Part shown: positions 11,066 to 20,840 of the stretch, piece by piece
How the letters are laid out: the number at the start of each line of letters is the position of its first letter
Numbering within the stretch: position 1 is the stretch's first letter
Assembly (NCBI GenBank): GCA_037176885.1
Contig: JAWWNJ010000141.1
Coordinates: 124,001 to 188,000 of the forward strand
Length of the DNA: 64,000 bases
Reading direction: 5' to 3'
Source: Favolaschia claudopus
Taxonomy: Eukaryota > Basidiomycota > Agaricomycetes > Agaricales > Mycenaceae
Program-made: the position numbers and the translations under genes
The notes under the pieces: generated by a model
Database searches by the model: none
What the model saw: the letters and a program-made list of their open reading frames with translations, nothing else
Told to the model about the DNA's origin: nothing

Positions 11066-11926
11066 TCAGCATCCGCTTGGAGCCCGAGCTTTATACGGGG
11101 TGGCCCGACAATGTGATCCATAGAGAAAGATGCCGTCACGTAAGAACCGACGCGCATTCTCCTCCTCGATGAAGTCCACGCGGACAGACACTTCCGACTG
11201 GGGGATACTATCCCGCTTGTGAATAATGATAATAATAATAATAATAGCAAGAAGAAAAAGAGATAGAACGAACCGGACCAGGAGCTCGCCTCTCGAAATG
11301 GGGTCCGCTGTCAGGTCATATTCAACACCGGCAGCCAAGTCTTCGTCAAAAAAGCCGGTGTCGAAGTGGGAATCCTGTAATAGTCAGATCTTTGGTTAAC
11401 AACGGACAAAGAGAATCGACATACCTCCGCTTTCTGCTTGCCTTTTCCCTTAGGATCCTGCCAAGTAGATTAACTACGAACAATATTGGGTAAGAAAGAG
11501 ACTCGACGCACATCTGCTTTCTGCTTGCCCTTCCCCTTAGTATCCTATTTGTCGAGTTGACCATATCAGAACCGTACAGCCGACAGGATCAAAGAACTAC
11601 TTAGTACTTACTGTGTTGCCTCCACCCTCTTCTTGCAGATCGTCCTCCATAGTCACATCCTAGCAATGAGCAAGAGGGTAAGAAGACCAGTGAGGCATTG
11701 ACGCAGCAAGACTACTCACCGAGTTCTCATCCTCGCTCGACGAGGTAGCCTCATCGTCAGATGATTCAGACTCGGAATAATCCGAAGGAAGGTCGTGGTC
11801 GAGATTGTCGTTGGGGTCGTAGGTCACGCCGTGGAAAGGGAGGTTGGGACCAGCCGGGTTCAATGCGATGAAAACAACTTTTCGGTAGCGTGGACCGGAT
11901 TTACGAATGTTCAAGAGGTGTTTCAA
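11066..11926 (-). CDS. Multi-exon hypothetical protein with duplicated KGKGKQKA micro-exons
   Basis: Model (complement): 11926-11720, 11659-11612, 11544-11512, 11457-11425, 11374-11274, 11207-11066; total 564 nt, divisible by 3. Donors GTGAGT, GTAAGT, GTGCGT, GTATGT, GTTCGT and acceptors CTAG, ATAG, GCAG, ACAG, ATAG; introns about 50-67 bp. Product: N-terminal globular part (RKVVFIALNPAGPNLPFH), an acidic Ser/Asp/Glu patch, two near-identical 11-residue exons (DTKGKGKQKAD and DPKGKGKQKAE), then DTGFFDEDLAAGVEYDL and VRVDFIEEENARRFLRDGIF. The last part resembles RNA-recognition-like segments seen in fungal retroelement gag/ORF1 proteins, but this is a weak match. A TE origin with a truncated C-terminus is possible. 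Confidence 0.5.
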
Positions 11927-12050
11927 TTTGTCACACCCGTAACACTTGACGAAACATGATGATCAATTTACATCGGCATCAACACATCACTGTTGATTGA
12001 TGTTTCCGGAAGTGTGGGAGCGGGGGGCACGGAATCCAGCCAAAAAAAAA

Positions 12051-12154
12051 CATGCGGGGTTTGGGGCGGAGCCCCGACAAGCTGTGCCCCAGCCGTAGGG
12101 AGGGACGCGAGCGCAGCGAGCCGGCCCCGCCGAAGGCGGGGTGCTTAAGCTTGT
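12051..12154 (+). repeat. GC-rich hairpin repeat, copy A
   Basis: TGCGGGGTTTGGGGCGGAGC CCCGACAAGCTGTGCCCC ... GACGCGAGCGCAGCGAG ... CCGCCGAAGGCGG ... TGCTTAAGCTTGT. Predicted hairpins GGGGC-GGA-GCCCC and CCGCC-GAA-GGCGG. Preceded by GGAATCCAGC and an A-run, as in the copy at 40477. Confidence 0.8.
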
Positions 12155-12180
12155 CTATAATAAAAGACACTACGGGACCG

Positions 12181-12284
12181 CATGCGGGGTTTGGGGCGAA
12201 GCCCCGACAAGCTGTGCACCAGCCGTAGGGAGGGACGCGAGCGCAGCGAGCCGGCCCTGCCGAACGCGGGGTGCTTAAGCTTGT
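12181..12284 (+). repeat. GC-rich hairpin repeat, copy B (tandem to A)
   Basis: Same unit as copy A after a 26-bp spacer, with first loop GAA instead of GGA and CTGCC-GAA-CGCGG at the second hairpin. Followed by TTTGACAGAAAGTAACG and a second partial module (TTTTTGACAGAAAATCACGG, GGCGCCGCGCGCCGGCGAG; 12303-12350) that also flanks the copies at 40 kb and 58 kb. Confidence 0.8.
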
Positions 12285-12719
12285 TTGACAGAAAGTAACG
12301 TGCTTTTTGACAGAAAATCACGGGGTCCCCGGCGCCGCGCGCCGGCGAGTGCTCCAGTCCTTTCGGCTTCTTTGCCGTGTCGAAACCGGTCATTTTCGTT
12401 TCTGAATGCTGGCAATTGATGGACTTGATGGCCTGGAAGGCCGCCTGATCACGTTTTCGATTTTCGTTCATACCGCATATTTCGACTCCCCGTCCGGGCC
12501 GGCGCCCGCAACCCTTCCTCCCTTCCTTCATTTTTTATGTGTATGTACTTTGTGCAATTTATGTAAAAGTCAATTTCACATTAAAAAGAGAAACAAATAC
12601 AGACAAAAAAAGCCCCCCCGCCAGCGAGAAGACCAGCGCCAACAAAAAGGTCAGCGCCAGCAAAATGGCCAGTGCCAGCGAAGGGGAGGGGCGTGGGTGA
12701 TTCACGGAAACTGTGACTG

Positions 12720-13541
12720 TCACATGTCACACTTTCCGGGGCGGGTTCGGCCTCCGCGTGGTGTGCGGCGCAGACGTTCACGCTCCCGCAGAGCGGCGAG
12801 ACTCCCGTTTCCCGCTCTGGAAGGCGGTGCGACTGCGAGAACTGGATTTGCGTTGACTGGTGGGAACAGCTGGTTCAGATCGGAATCGGATTCGAGGCGC
12901 GTTGATGGGAAATCCAGTGCGATCGGAGAGCCCGTTGTAAGCGGAAATCCGAGCGAACTACTCGCAAAAGAGGTTGAACGAGAAATTGGATAGCGAGCAC
13001 GCGGAGAATGAACAGTAGGGGAATGATGTGAAGTTCTGTCGTGGATATGAGCGCCTTCGGCCGGAGAAGGATTGGTTGAAATTGGCGCCAAGGGGTAAGA
13101 CGGTGAGCTGGAGAGCGCATTCTCGAGAAAGTCAAGCCCAGGTGCGTTCATGAGGTGACGAATGCTGGCCTCGACCTCTGGATTCAAAGTGACAGTGAGA
13201 TCTTCGCCCATACGCTCCTCAGGCCAATTATCGAAGTCCAACTCGCTTTGTGAGTTGTTAAAAAACAGCTGAGCAAAAATAATGTGGCACGCACGGTACG
13301 GAATCTCCTGCCTCTGAATACTCGACAACCACTTCCATGTTATCATCGACCTCATCTATTCCAACTCAGAAATGAGACAAATATTAACGCAAGATGGTTT
13401 ACCCTCCACTTGAAGAACAGAGTTGAGCTCGTCTGAGTGTAGGCGATAATGAGGGGTACGAGATCGTTGTGGCAGGGGGCGAACTGGAGATGGAGCCTCT
13501 CCATTGAGCCGGCGACTGTGTTGGGTGGGGGCTTGGCTCAT
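12720..13541 (-). CDS. Hypothetical protein, three exons, intact model
   Basis: Model (complement): 13541-13403, intron GTAAAC...ATAG, 13355-13295, intron GTGCGT...AAAG, 13245-12720. Phases fit (1, then 2). The product starts MSQAPTQHSRRLNGEAPSP, has an acidic second exon (DEVDDNMEVVVEYSEAGD) leading into ELDFDNWPEERMGEDL, then Ser/Pro-rich text and a basic tail (RERERLRRTPRGGRTRPG). No known domain; the composition suggests an intrinsically disordered nuclear protein. It lies between GC-repeat copies and a gene-free stretch, and nothing in the sequence shows it is broken. Confidence 0.55.
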
Positions 13542-13660
13542 TGCGCAGAGTGAAGAACACTCAAAGACGATTATATAGCCGTACTTGAAGTTTTCGCACC
13601 AATGGTGAGCCCTGAAATCGCTTAAATATTTCAAATGAGCTCGGGTAAAGTACCGAAACA

Positions 13661-14332
13661 TCGTAGCAGTAATCTACGACGAAGTGTAGGCATTCTGGGA
13701 AGCCAGAAGTTGAGCATGAAAGAGGCGACCAAATGGGATGTCTACGCCCTGGAGCAGCGAAATTAGACAGACTGACAGAGCATACTGTATACCTGGGTCC
13801 TTTACACTAAGTGGACAAAAGAAATGTCCGATCGGTTTTTGGTCAATATCTCGCTGCTAAGGAGTATTTTCATTAGGGGCATTCAAAGTAAACTTGCGCT
13901 TTCGCGCTTACAACGCTTTTGACGCTTTCGTGCTTACGCGGCTGAAGCGGCACCATCTGTCAAACACGGCAGCGCGGCACTGCGTGACATTCTGTCACCG
14001 TTCCGTCACCAGTCTCGTTTGGAAGTATGGTGCGCATCGATTAAACACCACCAAATAGGTCCCATCATTGATGGTATCAGTGATGTCTCAAATCGACGAA
14101 ACAAAAATTTCATATTTTATATTGCCTTTCTGGCAGCAATCTGGCAGCGGCTGCGGAAAAGGGTCAGAGGTGGTTATGTGAGCTGTTAGCAGTGCTTTAC
14201 TGCATCTCCTTCCACCTACGTACTCATTACAATCGGACAAACATCAATCAAGTGGTTCCGGGAACACCCGAGGGCTCCACCAACGTCATCCGTTCCGGCC
14301 AAACAGCTCACCACAACTCCGCTACGTCTTCC
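13661..14332. other. Gene-free; contains a repeat shared with 51.8 kb
   Basis: No gene. 14029-14096 (core CCCATCATTGATGG and TCAGTGATGTCTCAAATCGA) recurs inverted at 51778-51848, so it belongs to a dispersed repeat. 13888-13960 holds short direct repeats of CGCTTTCGNGCTTAC type. Confidence 0.45.
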
Positions 14333-14574
14333 TGTCAGAATATAAACCGAGGTGGCTGGAAGCCAGTAGAGCTCTATCGGAACAAGAGCTGCTGGAGTGC
14401 AGGTGCAGGAGCACACAGAGGGGCACAAGAGTCTCAGAGATGAGGGTAAAGAGTAAGAATGATTGATTGTAGACTGTACTCAACTACGAGAAGTACATAA
14501 ATGTAGATAGGTATCAATGGATAAGAAATGTCCGAAGTCGGAATGATGCGAACCAACAAATTCATATCCTGACA
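14333..14574. repeat. 5' LTR of the TRIM
   Basis: 242 bp, TG...CA ends, same sequence as 15709-15950; preceded by CTTCC. Confidence 0.9.
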
Positions 14575-15708
14575 CTCCCACCTTCGCAAAGAACGAGATA
14601 TAGCCTACAAAGGAATAAAAGCAACAATAACGAATGTGCGAGAGCTCCCACCGAATAGCGCATTCAGAAGACACAAAGAACTATAGCAGTCATACCAAAA
14701 CAAACACCAAGGCAGCACAAACTGCAATCAAGACAATGGCTACAGTCCCCGTCACCGAATGTTGAAAAGACAGTTGCGCTACAATGGAGAAGTTGGCGAG
14801 AACAAGTGTTGTTTCCGCAACTTGGCTATAATTGGTCGTCCGCATGTGCGATCCAAGTGGAAGCCCATAAGCCTTCACTTGATGATAACCAGATCCTGCG
14901 CGTATACATAGCAGCGCACTGGCCATTAGATACCTAGAAAATACCAGCGAAAATGGCTCCACTATCCAAGTGAACAATAAAATCTGGATGTGATACACTG
15001 TGTGCGCAAGGACAGCACAGCAGTTGGAGCAGCAATGTTGGCTCCCACCTATCCCAAGAGATCGCAGCATACAGTGCAGCGATTAGGAATAGAAGTCGGT
15101 GGTGTGTTCTGCCGAACGGTAAGGGTCGTAATCTGTGATGGAAGAAAGAGGTCGGCAGAATGAATATGGAAGCTCATGCTGGTAGGAATTGTCGTGCAAG
15201 GGGAAGTGAACCGACAATGGCTGTAGACGCCGTTGTAATCCATGGAACAGCAGGACAATTGAGGTAAATAATAACCTCCTCGAGGGTGAAAATGCTAGGG
15301 ATGATGGAAGGATCATGAAAGGAAAAAATTCCTTTCAATAGTGAGGATCCGGAGAGAGGTCGAAGCTGCACACAGTGTGGGAGAACTGAGCATAGTGTGT
15401 GGGAAAGAACTCTCGGACAGTCATCGGGTTGAGTAGGTCATGTGCATAGGCACTTGACATCCATGAGAGATCTGTACAGCAGTGTGAGAACCAGTAGATG
15501 CTGTAGAGATAAGAGTGTCGAGGCTGCAGTGTAAGGGAGGCTTGAGAGGATGACCTAGGAAGAGCAGCAAAGATTCGAGGTGGATGTGAGGATGGCATAG
15601 ATCAGGTTGAGCAGTGGAAGTAACGAGTGGATGGTAAGATCCCGGAGGCACGCTGGAGCAAGCCGCTCTCGCATCAAGCTCAGGCGCTAGGGCGCGGGGC
15701 CCATAACC

Positions 15709-15950
15709 TGTCAGAATATAAACCGAGGTGGCTGGAAGCCAGTAGAGCTCTATCGGAACAAGAGCTGCTGGAGTGCAGGTGCAGGAGCACACAGAGGGGC
15801 ACAAGAGTCTCAGAGATGAGGGTAAAGAGTAAGAATGATTGATTGTAGACTGTACTCAACTACGAGAAGTACATAAATGTAGATAGGTATCAATGGATAA
15901 GAAATGTCCGAAGTCGGAATGATGCGAACCAACAAATTCATATCCTGACA
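15709..15950. repeat. 3' LTR of the TRIM
   Basis: 242 bp, same sequence as 14333-14574; followed by CTTCC. Preceded by a modest GC-rich tract (GGGCGCGGGG) in place of a clean polypurine tract. Confidence 0.9.
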
Positions 15951-15955
15951 CTTCC

Positions 15956-16475
15956 AACCTCCGCTCCACGAACGCTCCAACACACCCCACACGTAATGTA
16001 GCTGTATCACCGTAGCCTCGCCTTCAATAAACGTGTTTCTTTAACCCTTTTGTGTGATCTCAAAGCCTTTCATCTGCGTCTCTTTGTCTTCACCTAGCAG
16101 TAATGTACATGTCAATCCTCCCCTCGCTCCATTGTAGGCTCAATGTTTCTAGGAACTTATTAACCCCTCCGACAACGCCGCAAAGGCATCAACAACAACA
16201 AGGACAGATTTAACACGACTTACGTGAAATCAATGAAGGCAGCCCCCGCCGCAGACGCGTCCCTGCTCAGCATGATGAAAATATGCCGCCCAAATTCCGC
16301 CGCCGCTCCTACCGCCCGTTCTTTCGGTCAAAACAGAAGGCACCAAAGAGCCCGCGAAAACCGTCCGGCGCCTCCACCGCAAGCTTCTTCGAACAGATCA
16401 CTGGCTCAAAGGACCCGTGTGTGCCCCGATAACAGTGCAGACATTATGGTTGGGCAGGCGGAGTTGTCTGAATGA
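15956..16475 (+). other. Possible gene fragment, unresolved
   Basis: Plus-strand frames hold short protein-like pieces (NNKDRFNTTYVKSMKAAP; MPPKFRRRSYRPFFRSKQK) in two different frames, with stops between. This could be a relic of another TE gene or first exons. Its right end overlaps the decayed 3' part of exonuclease-family copy 1. Confidence 0.2.
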
Positions 16476-16992
16476 AAAAATCAGACGGTCATTTGTAAGT
16501 GAACTAAATTGATTACATTGTCTGCGCGAGCGATAAACGGCTGAGAGTCGCCCTAAACAACATTGAAATTCTCGAAAACAATTTGAATAAAAACCGACTC
16601 ACGGGCAGATTGACTTGAAATGTTATAAGAGAACCTTCGTCGAACTCAATATCCGACTCATCATAATCATCGGAGTCACTCGAGCCTTCGAAGTCGTCTA
16701 GAATATCTTCTGACCAGTGTTCGAATTAAAGCTCTGTCTCGGACGAGTCGGAAATTCGGTATGTTGCCGAGAAATCTGTGTCGTCAAGTTGTGGTGGAGG
16801 TGCAGGTACTTGGAATATCCGCATCAGAGGATCTGTGCGAATGGGATATATCTCGCCACGAGTGAGAAGTTGTGACGTTAGAACAACTGTGTGCGCTCCG
16901 TGAGCGAAAATCCACTCCATTGTTTGCGGATGAAGTGATTCCGAATGGATCGCACCAGGAATCAGGACCTTTATAAAATCAATTAAATGAAT

Positions 16993-17179
16993 AGGGGCGC
17001 TCAATTCTTAGCTCGTCAGCTCGTCTCGTCCGTAAAATATCGATTTCCTGATGAGGGGATCAAAATTTGATGGGAAGTGGAGAGAAATGCGGAGTGGGAT
17101 CAGCAGCTCATCAGCTCATCATGCAATTAAATAGTTTCTGGGACGAGACGAGCCGACGAGCTGAGAATTGAGCGCCCCT
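16993..17179. mobile_element. MITE with AGGGGCGCTCAATTCT TIR, AAT target duplication
   Basis: 187 bp with about 38-bp TIRs (AGGGGCGCTCAATTCTNAGC ... reverse complement at 17142-17179). AAT flanks both sides (16990-16992, 17180-17182). It lies within an intron of exonuclease-family copy 1. Confidence 0.85.
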
Positions 17180-19628
17180 AATAGCTCGAAGCACAGATTT
17201 AGCAAACCTTGGTGATCTGAATGAGAGAACGAGTGGCGGAAATCTTGATGCGCTTTGTCCGAATGTGCTCGCCAACGATGGTCGCCTCTGCAATTGGTTT
17301 GCAAGCCTGCATCAAAGTGACGCGCTGACCGTGGTTTTTAGCCTGTAGTGGTTGGAGTGGGAGTCCGAGAGAGTCACGGGAGCGGAGAGAATTAAATGCC
17401 GCCCATTGAGACTCAATCTCAAGCAAGAGATATTCTATCGATCGCGCTGAGCTCTCCGGCCCAAATTCGGGACTAGACAATGAGCATTTAAGCACAGCAC
17501 CGATGAGTGCGGGGAAGGCGACTGAAGAATCTCCTAGCACGCCTTTCAATTTGGCGTACTTTCCAAGGTCAAGGAGGGGAGGGTTTCGACCTCGAAGCAT
17601 GTCATCAATTTCAGAAATTGAAAATGCACGGGATATGGTCTGAAGAGTTTGGCGAATCGAATGGCCCATCTTGATGATAGACGGGTTGGTGAGAACAGCC
17701 TGCAATGATGGGAGAAAGTCGCTGGGTGAACATAGATCGTGAACCTGAATTTGATTTGAGATAAGCGCACACCAAAAAACTCATCGTACCTGGAAAATAT
17801 AGACTCTAGCTTTGGTTCGAATCTGTATAGTATCTAAGAGTGACACATCTCGAGGACCTCGTAGGGTCTTGATTGCAAGCGCAATGACCTCGAAATCCGA
17901 ACCAGAGGTGTGCACACAGTCAGCGAGAATTCCACTGGCTGCTTCCTCAATATCAATCGAGTCAGACACCACAGTAGCGAAACATTCAGTTGTTGGTTGA
18001 AACGCCGGGAGCGATGACCAATTAGTGACTGGTACAACATTACGAGCAAGGGCGCGGTTGATAGACTCGTGAAATTTCCGCTCGGCTGAGAGATTGTGAG
18101 CATGAGATTGATTCAAACAAAACTACATCACATACCTTGCGGAGAATCTGTGTAAAGAATTTGAGTTGGGGGATTATTCGAATATGCCAACCCCTCATTG
18201 ATGAGGTTTATCATATCTTCAACATAGGCCAGTGACTTGGTCGGTGTCAATGAATGACCCCGAACCTCTTCAAACTCATTCAAGATAGTGTAGGCAGCGC
18301 TGAAAATGCGTTCGCCTTTGAGCCCGCCCATGTACTTCAGAAACTAAGTTGATAAAATGAGTATGGATTCAGTTAAAAATTCAAATAACTTACATCGAAG
18401 GTATGATCAGCCTTTGCGATGGTAAGGGGGAGACTCGCAATGTCTCGCTCGAAATAGAGACGGTGAGCCGAGATATAATCGGTAAATAGAGCTCGGAGAT
18501 ATGGAATCGATGGTGGTGAACCAGCATATTCACGAGTATTATTGAATGCTGAGAATGGTTTGCATCCGCGCTGGCCATAGGAATTTACCGCAGAGAGATA
18601 CATGAGTTCAACATCAGCATGATGGCGATGCTGGTTTTCGGAAACCATTTCGGAGAAGGGTGAAGCACCAAAGCGAGTTGCAAAAGTGTTTGACATTTGC
18701 CACATTGACTTCGCAACTGCACCCCGAGCAGAAATATACGCTAGGTTGAATTGATCATTTTGATGAAATTCGTAGAATACCGAAAAGCGAACCTGGAAAT
18801 GCAGTTTGCACAAATAGCGGCAGCTGGGCTATGAGATGCGGATCCGTTCCTTGATAGGTCTTTCCACATCCCGGCTCAGCACGCCGTGGATTACAAACGA
18901 ACCGGTTTGTGAGGAGGAAAAAATCGGTAGGCATAGCTCGGACACGGCGAGCAATAGGATAGTCATTCCAGCCTTCAAAAGATTTCCGAAAATCAGACGG
19001 CTTGAAAGAATTGCTTGAGTCACTCACCGTTTCGACTGAGTACTTTTCCGCAAACACATTTAAATCTTGATGGAGCCCTGGGAAGCAGATTCGGGACCCA
19101 GACAAAGACCTCACGAGCACAAAGGTCGTCTGGATCAAGTCCACGTGCCCCGCCCATACTTTTGTGTATCGCAAATACGGGATGACGAGGGCGATCAAAA
19201 AAATCTCCCGCCTGATAACACAGCGGACTTCCGTGCTTTTTTATTTCTGAAGAGAGTCGTGCTCTCAGATCCAAAAATTGCCTGTGCAGGACAGAATCGT
19301 CGCCAGCATCACAGTCCGAGTCCTCAGCTGCAGCTGGATCCATCTCTCCCTTCTCAAGCACCTCGTCAATAAGACTCTCGTCAATTTGCCGATTGCCGGA
19401 TGCAATGTCGGCAAACTCGTCATTTTCCTCGATAAAATCCAGCTGCTCATTGACTTGAGCAAATTCTGGACGAGAAATTTGCGCTGTGTTAGCTACAATT
19501 GATATCAGTCGCAAGTACAATTGATCTATTCAGAATTAGAATATTTACCTGCGGACTGGGCTTGCTCTTCACTACGGTGCATATCGGCATAAAATGCCGT
19601 GCCAGATGGTGCCGAACCGGAGGTGCTA

Positions 19629-20229
19629 AGATAGAGAGCGTGGGATCCACGCACCTTACTTAAGCACGTTATTTAACGCTTATTAATCGTTCCCACGGCC
19701 AAATCCCCAGTCGCACAAAAAATTTCGTGCTCTTTCCGGCCTGCGGAAGGGCTGACCTACAGACTTAGAAGACATTCTCGCTGTTTCGGCTCTGAAATTT
19801 TGGTTTTTGGTTTGAAAAGCACCTTCCACACTGCAAGGAGGTTCTGTCACTCATTGCGCCGCAAAGGTTTGACAGGTCCCACCCTTAAGCGAGCTGCCGA
19901 AGCATGCCGAGATGACTATCCTGTGGCTGTGCTGGCCAAATTTTCCTCCGAAATTTTTGAAAAGTGTCCCATTTGGTGAGAAAACCACATAGAAACACTC
20001 AGAAAAAAAGTGGTCTGAATTTTTTTGTGGGTCATATAGCAAGAGACCAGGGGACATTTTGGCAACTCTGCCCGATAGGAACCCTTCATTGAACCTCTAT
20101 CTAAGACTTGTATTGGGCAAAATTCCCAATCTGGACGTTAGCATCGTACTATAAGCCCTCGACGTCGAGCGTGACAATGTCACAGTGTGATGCTGACATA
20201 AGGGTGCGGGGATCCCACGCTCTCTATCT
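19629..20229. mobile_element. 601-bp TIR element with TA duplication, inside an exon
   Basis: TIR AGATAGAGAGCGTGGGATCC at both ends, flanked by TA. Removing the element plus one TA rejoins the host exon in frame (NPD|STSGSAPSG). No transposase ORF. The terminal 85 bp recurs singly at 39389-39472. Confidence 0.85.
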
Positions 20230-20589
20230 TATCGGGATTGGTTGGCACGGGTTGATTGGTGTTGTATGGAGCAAACAAGGCAGCAGGGGGTTGCGCCGAG
20301 GTACTCGCTTGAGAAGGTGCGACAGAGTGTGGTACATTTTTTCTTGGTCTCCCTCTCTTTTTCGGCACTGATTCGGTTACTTCTTTCTTCTTACGGCCAG
20401 AGCCATAGCGGAAACCGCCGGAGGGCATCGAAGCAAAGAACTTGACAAGGGTGGGTCACCGTGGGTGGTACCAGGTAGACGCGTCAAGGAAGAAGGCGGT
20501 GTCAAGCTGTGTAAGGATCACTCGGAACAGATTGCATCTGTCAATCAGCACGGGTGCAGACCTATGTACATAGGACATGATTAATGAGC

Positions 20590-20835
20590 CCATATACAGC
20601 CGTTTTGGAAACAATATACGGGTTTTGATTGCGTTTTTGTGCTTACGTTTGTTGACGATTCTGTCATCGCCGATCGGTAAAGCCGGGAGCACCACTTTGT
20701 GGGGCGTTGCCGTACCACATCAAGTGCCACTGGTCCCTTGTTTTGGGCCTTGCTCGCAAGTCACGGCCCTGTCGAACTCTGGGCAAGTAGCAGCTGAGTC
20801 TTGATCCTCAGTTCTGTTACAGCTGTTTTACGGTT
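20590..20835. repeat. Repeat sharing the CAGCCGTTTTGG end of the 33-kb TIR element
   Basis: Contains TACAGCCGTTTTGGAAAC and AATATACGGGTTTTGATTG, then sequence matching, in inverted orientation, 33416-33652 (including GCCGTACCACATCAAG-type and GGGCAAGTAGCAGCTGAGTC pieces). It gives the uninterrupted version of the sequence split by a MITE at 33116. Confidence 0.7.
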
Positions 20836-20840
20836 TTTGT

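Larger units (their letters stand above)
14333..15950. mobile_element. Complete non-autonomous LTR retrotransposon (TRIM/LARD-like)
   Basis: Two 242-bp LTRs, 14333-14574 and 15709-15950, appear identical by eye; both begin TGTCAGAATATAAACC and end TATCCTGACA. The 5-bp sequence CTTCC flanks the whole element (14328-14332 and 15951-15955), a clean target-site duplication. The 1.13-kb interior has no gag, protease, integrase or RT. It holds only mid-sized minus-strand ORFs with hydrophobic stretches (for example 14690-15070), which might be captured host sequence. Mobilisation would need an autonomous partner. Confidence 0.9.
16400..20428 (-). pseudogene. Exonuclease-like / DUF6729-type multidomain gene, copy 1 (N-terminal two thirds)
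   Basis: Starts at ATG 20428 with MPSGGFRYGSGRKKKE and an AT-hook (KKRGRPRKN). It continues in exons through a long acidic region and a Cys-containing domain (FKCVCGKVLSRN, CNPRRAEPGCGKTYQGTDP, SARGAVAKSMWQMSNTFATR, FSEMVSENQHRHHAD). A 3'-5' exonuclease-like (RNase H fold) segment follows (TNPSIIKMGHSIRQTL, PLLDLGKYAKLKGV), then an acidic linker. Seven short introns fit with GT-AG ends (for example donor GTGAGT at 19027, acceptor at 18973). Damage: a 601-bp TIR element sits in the first exon, a MITE in an intron, CAA has become TAA in the acidic linker (in ...ETEL-stop-FEHW), and the C-terminal half is lost near 16400. The family is multicopy in agaricomycetes and probably TE-derived; its biochemical role is unknown to me. 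Confidence 0.75.

Noticed and set aside
12145..12531. A 128-codon minus ORF (and similar ones at 11979, 40243, 58492) across the GC-hairpin repeats
   Set aside because: The peptide arises from the repeat itself; it is not preserved in the divergent copy at 8131, whose hairpins are preserved.
12406..12993. 195-codon plus ORF
   Set aside because: Overlaps the last exon of the minus-strand gene at 12720-13541 and the GC repeat; no domain.
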